A stretch of 7,510 nucleotides of DNA from DASXMX01 sp036794395. GTDB taxonomy: Bacteria; Planctomycetota; Phycisphaerae; Tepidisphaerales; Tepidisphaeraceae. The notes under the pieces are model-generated. The model was not told the origin of the DNA, did no database searches, and saw nothing but the letters and a program-made list of their open reading frames with translations. A program made the position numbers and the translations under genes. The number at the start of each line of letters is the position of its first letter. The first letter of the stretch is position 1. Location of the stretch: positions 1-7,510 of the forward strand of contig DAIRGS010000346.1 of NCBI GenBank assembly GCA_036794395.1. Reading direction: 5' to 3'. This document shows, one piece after another, positions 5,227 through 7,510 of this stretch.

Positions 5227-5274
5227 ACGCGCAGCCGTCCGATCCCTATGTCAAGATGTTAACCCGCGTTCGCT

Positions 5275-5299
5275 GGCGTGGGCATCAGAGGCACCCACC
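5275..5299 (-). terminator. Hairpin right after the lipase stop, possible terminator
   Basis: On the minus strand GGTGGG, starting right after the TGA stop, can pair with CCCAC(G)C across an 11-nt loop, with one bulged G. No T-tract follows, so this is a weak terminator candidate. If it works, the acetamidase gene would need its own promoter in the remaining 60 bp. That stretch contains TTGACA (5249-5254, minus strand) but no matching -10 box. Confidence 0.3.
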
Positions 5300-6826
5300 T
5301 CAGAATCCCAAGAGCAGCTTAAACACCTTCGACCGATTCGCTTCGGTGCTCCACCGCGCCTGCAGGATCACCGGGATGCGGTCATACGCCCGTGGTATCA
5401 ACGCCGTAGGTCTAGCCGCCAAAGCCAACGAGAGCGTTTGGAGCATCGAACCATATTCAGGGTCGGTGTAGACAAACGAACGCTGATTAAGATTGGAGGT
5501 GGGTTGAGGGAGATCAATTGTTACGCCAGACGGAACGGCTGCACCGACCGAGGTCAAGACATGCGCAGTATGCTTTTTCACAGCGCATAAACCAATGGAC
5601 GAAACTAGCGGTAAAATAAGATCCTGCGAGCTGAAGTGCGCCATCCGGTATGTGCCCGTGATAAACGACTGCCCCGCCATGCTTACGACGTCGCCGCTTG
5701 TGATGTAGTGCGTGACGCCGTCGCTCAATTGCGGTTGGAATAGCCGTGCGTACGAACCACGGATACCCGGCGAATTAAAAGTGATCACTTTTCCAATATG
5801 ACCTCCCATCCGCGTGTACCTCGACGCTATCCATTGAGTTAGAGCTCCGCCAAGGCTGTGTCCGAGTATATCGACCGTTTGCCCGGCGGAATCGTCCGTA
5901 ACCGAATCCATCCATTTCTTGACCACTGGCCAGTTATCCCCGAATTGCCGGGCGCCTACACCGGCTGCGTTCAGGTCGTCAAGAAAATCGGGCCGATTCT
6001 CGCTACCGCGTATCGCCAAAACCGGTGCTTCGTTCGACGACGTCAATCCCAGCGCGTAAAACCCATCCGACCGATTTTCAAACACTTGGCCCACAATAAA
6101 ACCCGGCCCCACGTCGATTGGCTGCCCCTTCGAAAAACTTAGGTAGGCAGTATTTTTTGCCAGGTTCTCCGCATCGACGTCACTGATGTGCGCCGTGCCC
6201 AGTTCGATCGTCCCACTTACCGTCGCATGCATGGTCGGAAACGTTGGCTCCGTTTGAGGTGGGACCGGTGAAATGCTCACAAATTGGCCGTCGATCATCT
6301 CCTGTTGCACGTCGCTAAACTCAAAGGAAATCACCTTGTTGCCATCAGTTCTCGTGCTGACCGTGGCCGAACCGTCCTCGGGAAGAGGCTGAAAGTACAC
6401 GCTTGAGACTTGAGCCGACGGATTGTTATACGCGTATAAGTTCCAGTTTGGCTGGCCATCCAGTTCCTGAGCCAGCGGATACGTGCCGTCTGTCGTGAGG
6501 GCTGCGTCCGGCAGAGTGATCTGAATCTCCGGCCCACTGTAGTTGTAAGCGCCAATTTCCACATACCCGGCGGGAGGCGGAAGGTGGCCCGCCTGATCGC
6601 CATTTCTCGTTATCTGTACGTTGAAAGTGTTGAACGATCCCAGCACGTACGCTGGAAGAGGCACCGTCGCGGGATCTACTGTCGCCGATACGTTCCAACT
6701 GGCCGACGAAAGGAGCACACGACGCTCGAGCGGTTCGAAAATGAATCGATTCCCGCGCCCCGTAAAGTCATTTGGGCTTCCGAACCTGACTTTCGTGCGA
6801 CCGAATATGAGAGTGAGAGGCCACAT
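5300..6826 (-). CDS. Secreted lipase/esterase-like alpha/beta-hydrolase with planctomycete N-terminal motif
   Basis: A 508-residue protein in three parts. Residues 1-41 carry the planctomycete-type export motif RFIFEPLERRVLLSS (27-41), used by this phylum instead of a classical signal peptide. Residues 42 to about 215 look beta-rich and match nothing I know. Residues 220 to about 440 resemble the class 3 lipase fold: LAIRGSENRPDFLDDL (270-285) corresponds to the strand and oxyanion region, GHSLGG (322-327) is the nucleophile elbow with Ser324, and SGDVVS (377-382) provides Asp379. The catalytic His is uncertain: His397 (RMAHFS) lies where fungal lipases have a non-catalytic GYSH, so His419 or His422 (KKHTAH) fit better. 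The tail ends in KLLLGF with no anchor. No Shine-Dalgarno sequence is visible; ATG 6826 is the only ATG, GTG or TTG between an upstream in-frame TGA and the motif. Its mixed codon use differs from its neighbours. Substrate unknown. Confidence 0.88.
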   Translation of the reverse strand: MWPLTLIFGRTKVRFGSPNDFTGRGNRFIFEPLERRVLLSSASWNVSATVDPATVPLPAYVLGSFNTFNVQITRNGDQAGHLPPPAGYVEIGAYNYSGPEIQITLPDAALTTDGTYPLAQELDGQPNWNLYAYNNPSAQVSSVYFQPLPEDGSATVSTRTDGNKVISFEFSDVQQEMIDGQFVSISPVPPQTEPTFPTMHATVSGTIELGTAHISDVDAENLAKNTAYLSFSKGQPIDVGPGFIVGQVFENRSDGFYALGLTSSNEAPVLAIRGSENRPDFLDDLNAAGVGARQFGDNWPVVKKWMDSVTDDSAGQTVDILGHSLGGALTQWIASRYTRMGGHIGKVITFNSPGIRGSYARLFQPQLSDGVTHYITSGDVVSMAGQSFITGTYRMAHFSSQDLILPLVSSIGLCAVKKHTAHVLTSVGAAVPSGVTIDLPQPTSNLNQRSFVYTDPEYGSMLQTLSLALAARPTALIPRAYDRIPVILQARWSTEANRSKVFKLLLGF

Positions 6827-6847
6827 TGGAGCGCCATCAGAGGCTAC

Positions 6848-6875
6848 GCGATCAATTGTCCCCAGTTGCGATCAA
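6848..6875 (-). promoter_or_regulatory. Paired TTGATCGC direct repeats upstream of the lipase gene
   Basis: On the minus strand TTGATCGC occurs twice, at 6868-6875 and 6848-6855, spaced exactly 20 bp apart. This is close to two helical turns, as expected of a tandem operator. The proximal copy lies 22 bp before the lipase start codon. No regulator is identified. Confidence 0.35.
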
Positions 6876-6904
6876 ACCGACTTCGAACGCCGCAGAAATC
6901 GAAA

Positions 6905-6955
6905 GTTTCGCGGCAATGTGAAGCGATATGTAACAGGCGCCGCGAAACCCTTTTT
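6905..6955. terminator. Perfect 10-bp inverted repeat followed by T5
   Basis: GTTTCGCGGC (6905-6914) and GCCGCGAAAC (6939-6948) form a perfect stem with a 24-nt loop, followed on the plus strand by CC and five T (6951-6955). The form is that of a plus-direction terminator, yet no plus-strand gene ends here. It may block antisense transcription, or serve as an operator for the lipase promoter, since it starts about 80 bp before that start codon. Confidence 0.45.
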
Positions 6956-7143
6956 ATCCATCATATCTCGGGCTGATGAAGCTGTCGACTCGAAACGCCG
7001 CCATCCTCCCACTCCACATCCCCCCGCCTGTCCAGAATATCCCTCACAAACCCGCGTCCACCTGCACCAAAACCCACCGCCCCAACCGGATTCACAACAC
7101 GCGCCATTATCGGACGTGGTAAGCTCCGGCTGTCGTTCAACCC

Positions 7144-7148
7144 GGAGG
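7144..7148 (+). promoter_or_regulatory. Strong ribosome binding site of the right-edge gene
   Basis: GGAGG, 6 nt before the ATG at 7155; it fixes that start. Confidence 0.8.
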
Positions 7149-7154
7149 CCCTCG

Positions 7155-7510
7155 ATGTTTCGCCCCGTTCTCTCGGCTCTCGTCTTATCGCTGCTCCCAG
7201 CAATTTCATCCGCCGCGATTGTCTTCGAACCCGTTCAGTACCAATACCGCGACGCGATGCACGATCACCCCGCCTTCTACTACGGCGGCGCCAACCCCGC
7301 CGCCTTCGCAGCCGGCGTCATTCACCAGCAGCGCTACCCCATCGGCGCCAACCCCGTCCGCGATATCGGCTTCCACACCACCATCGTCGGCCCCCTCACC
7401 AACGACCTCCTCCATCACGGCGACTGGGGCAACTTCCCCATCACCTACACCGATCTCCTCCCGCCCGGCATGAACGCCTTCCCCCTCGGCCTCACCCCCG
7501 ACGACGCCCG
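7155..7510 (+). CDS. 5' part of a gene for an exported protein of unknown function
   Basis: The first 118 codons of a gene that runs off the window's right edge without a stop. A strong GGAGG precedes the ATG, and the first 20 residues (MFRPVLSALVLSLLPAISSA) form a clear Sec signal peptide with cleavage near SSA. The mature start, AIVFEPVQYQYRDAM, is followed by aromatic- and His-rich sequence (FYYGGANPAAF, HQQRYPIGANP, LLHHGDWGNFPITY). I recognise no family. C-ending codon use from about residue 33 onward matches the other confident genes. It could be a PEP-CTERM-type surface protein, which only the missing C-terminus would show. It is divergent from the lipase gene, with a 328-bp spacer. 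Confidence 0.8.
   Translation, partial: MFRPVLSALVLSLLPAISSAAIVFEPVQYQYRDAMHDHPAFYYGGANPAAFAAGVIHQQRYPIGANPVRDIGFHTTIVGPLTNDLLHHGDWGNFPITYTDLLPPGMNAFPLGLTPDDA

Larger units (their letters stand above)
6827..7154. other. Divergent spacer between the lipase gene and the right-edge gene
   Basis: A 328-bp divergent intergenic region. It contains the TTGATCGC pair (6848-6875), a 10-bp inverted repeat followed by T5 (6905-6955), a copy of the MITE end sequence GGGCTGATGAA (6970-6980), and a 48-codon minus-strand open frame (6961-7107) that I do not accept as a gene. Promoters for both flanking genes should lie here, but I cannot identify convincing -35/-10 boxes. Confidence 0.7.

Noticed and set aside
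5249..5254. Consensus -35 box TTGACA on the minus strand before the acetamidase
   Set aside because: At 17 bp downstream the -10 position reads CGCGTG, and the leader would be only a few bases, so I do not call a promoter.
6961..7107. 48-codon minus-strand frame (MARVVNPVGAVGFG...) in the divergent spacer
   Set aside because: No usable ribosome binding site (nearest GGAG is about 16 nt away), no motif, and a Gly/Val/Arg bias typical of the strand opposite C-rich DNA. Kept in mind only because the protein-like tail DILDRRGDVEWEDGG is not obviously random.

Overview
The window looks like chromosomal DNA of a planctomycete (Planctomycetota; a Phycisphaerae-type lineage is my guess). The evidence is a secreted lipase-like protein that begins with the phylum-typical N-terminal motif (FEPLERRVLLS), a Tat-exported Gfo/Idh/MocA oxidoreductase, a secreted squalene-cyclase-like repeat protein, GC-rich C-ending codons, and intergenic spaces full of small dispersed repeats. 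I see no rRNA, tRNA, CRISPR array, phage gene or intact transposase.

Layout. Left, plus strand: an exported alpha/alpha-barrel repeat protein (47-1126), a long near-perfect inverted repeat (1139-1223), a Tat-secreted Gfo/Idh/MocA oxidoreductase (1362-2699), a heptad-repeat spacer that supplies the next ribosome binding site, and a HEAT-repeat protein (2789-3331). Middle, minus strand: a short exported protein of unknown function (3342-3707) converging on the HEAT gene; a repeat-rich gap (3708-4146) holding a 163-bp MITE-like element with 11-bp terminal inverted repeats and 11-bp target duplications, a small hairpin at its landing site, and 8-bp and 16-bp tandem arrays; an exported acetamidase/formamidase-family protein (4147-5214); and a lipase-like protein (5300-6826). 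Right: a 328-bp divergent spacer with an inverted repeat and paired direct repeats, then the 5' part of a plus-strand gene for an exported protein (7155 to the window edge).

How the genes fit together. All the products except the HEAT-repeat protein carry apparent export signals. The oxidoreductase and HEAT gene are collinear and may be co-transcribed. The lipase and acetamidase genes are collinear on the minus strand with 85 bp between them. No single pathway links them: these are accessory extracellular or periplasmic enzymes rather than a recognisable operon for one task.

Most unusual content. The non-coding DNA stands out. Nearly every spacer carries a different repeat type: a palindromic 31-bp-arm repeat, CAATTGA-like heptads, TCTCCTTG octads, a 16-mer array, and a MITE inserted at a hairpin. 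Two of these appear to have become functional gene parts: a Shine-Dalgarno sequence inside the heptads, and the last residues of the acetamidase next to a repeat-like tract.
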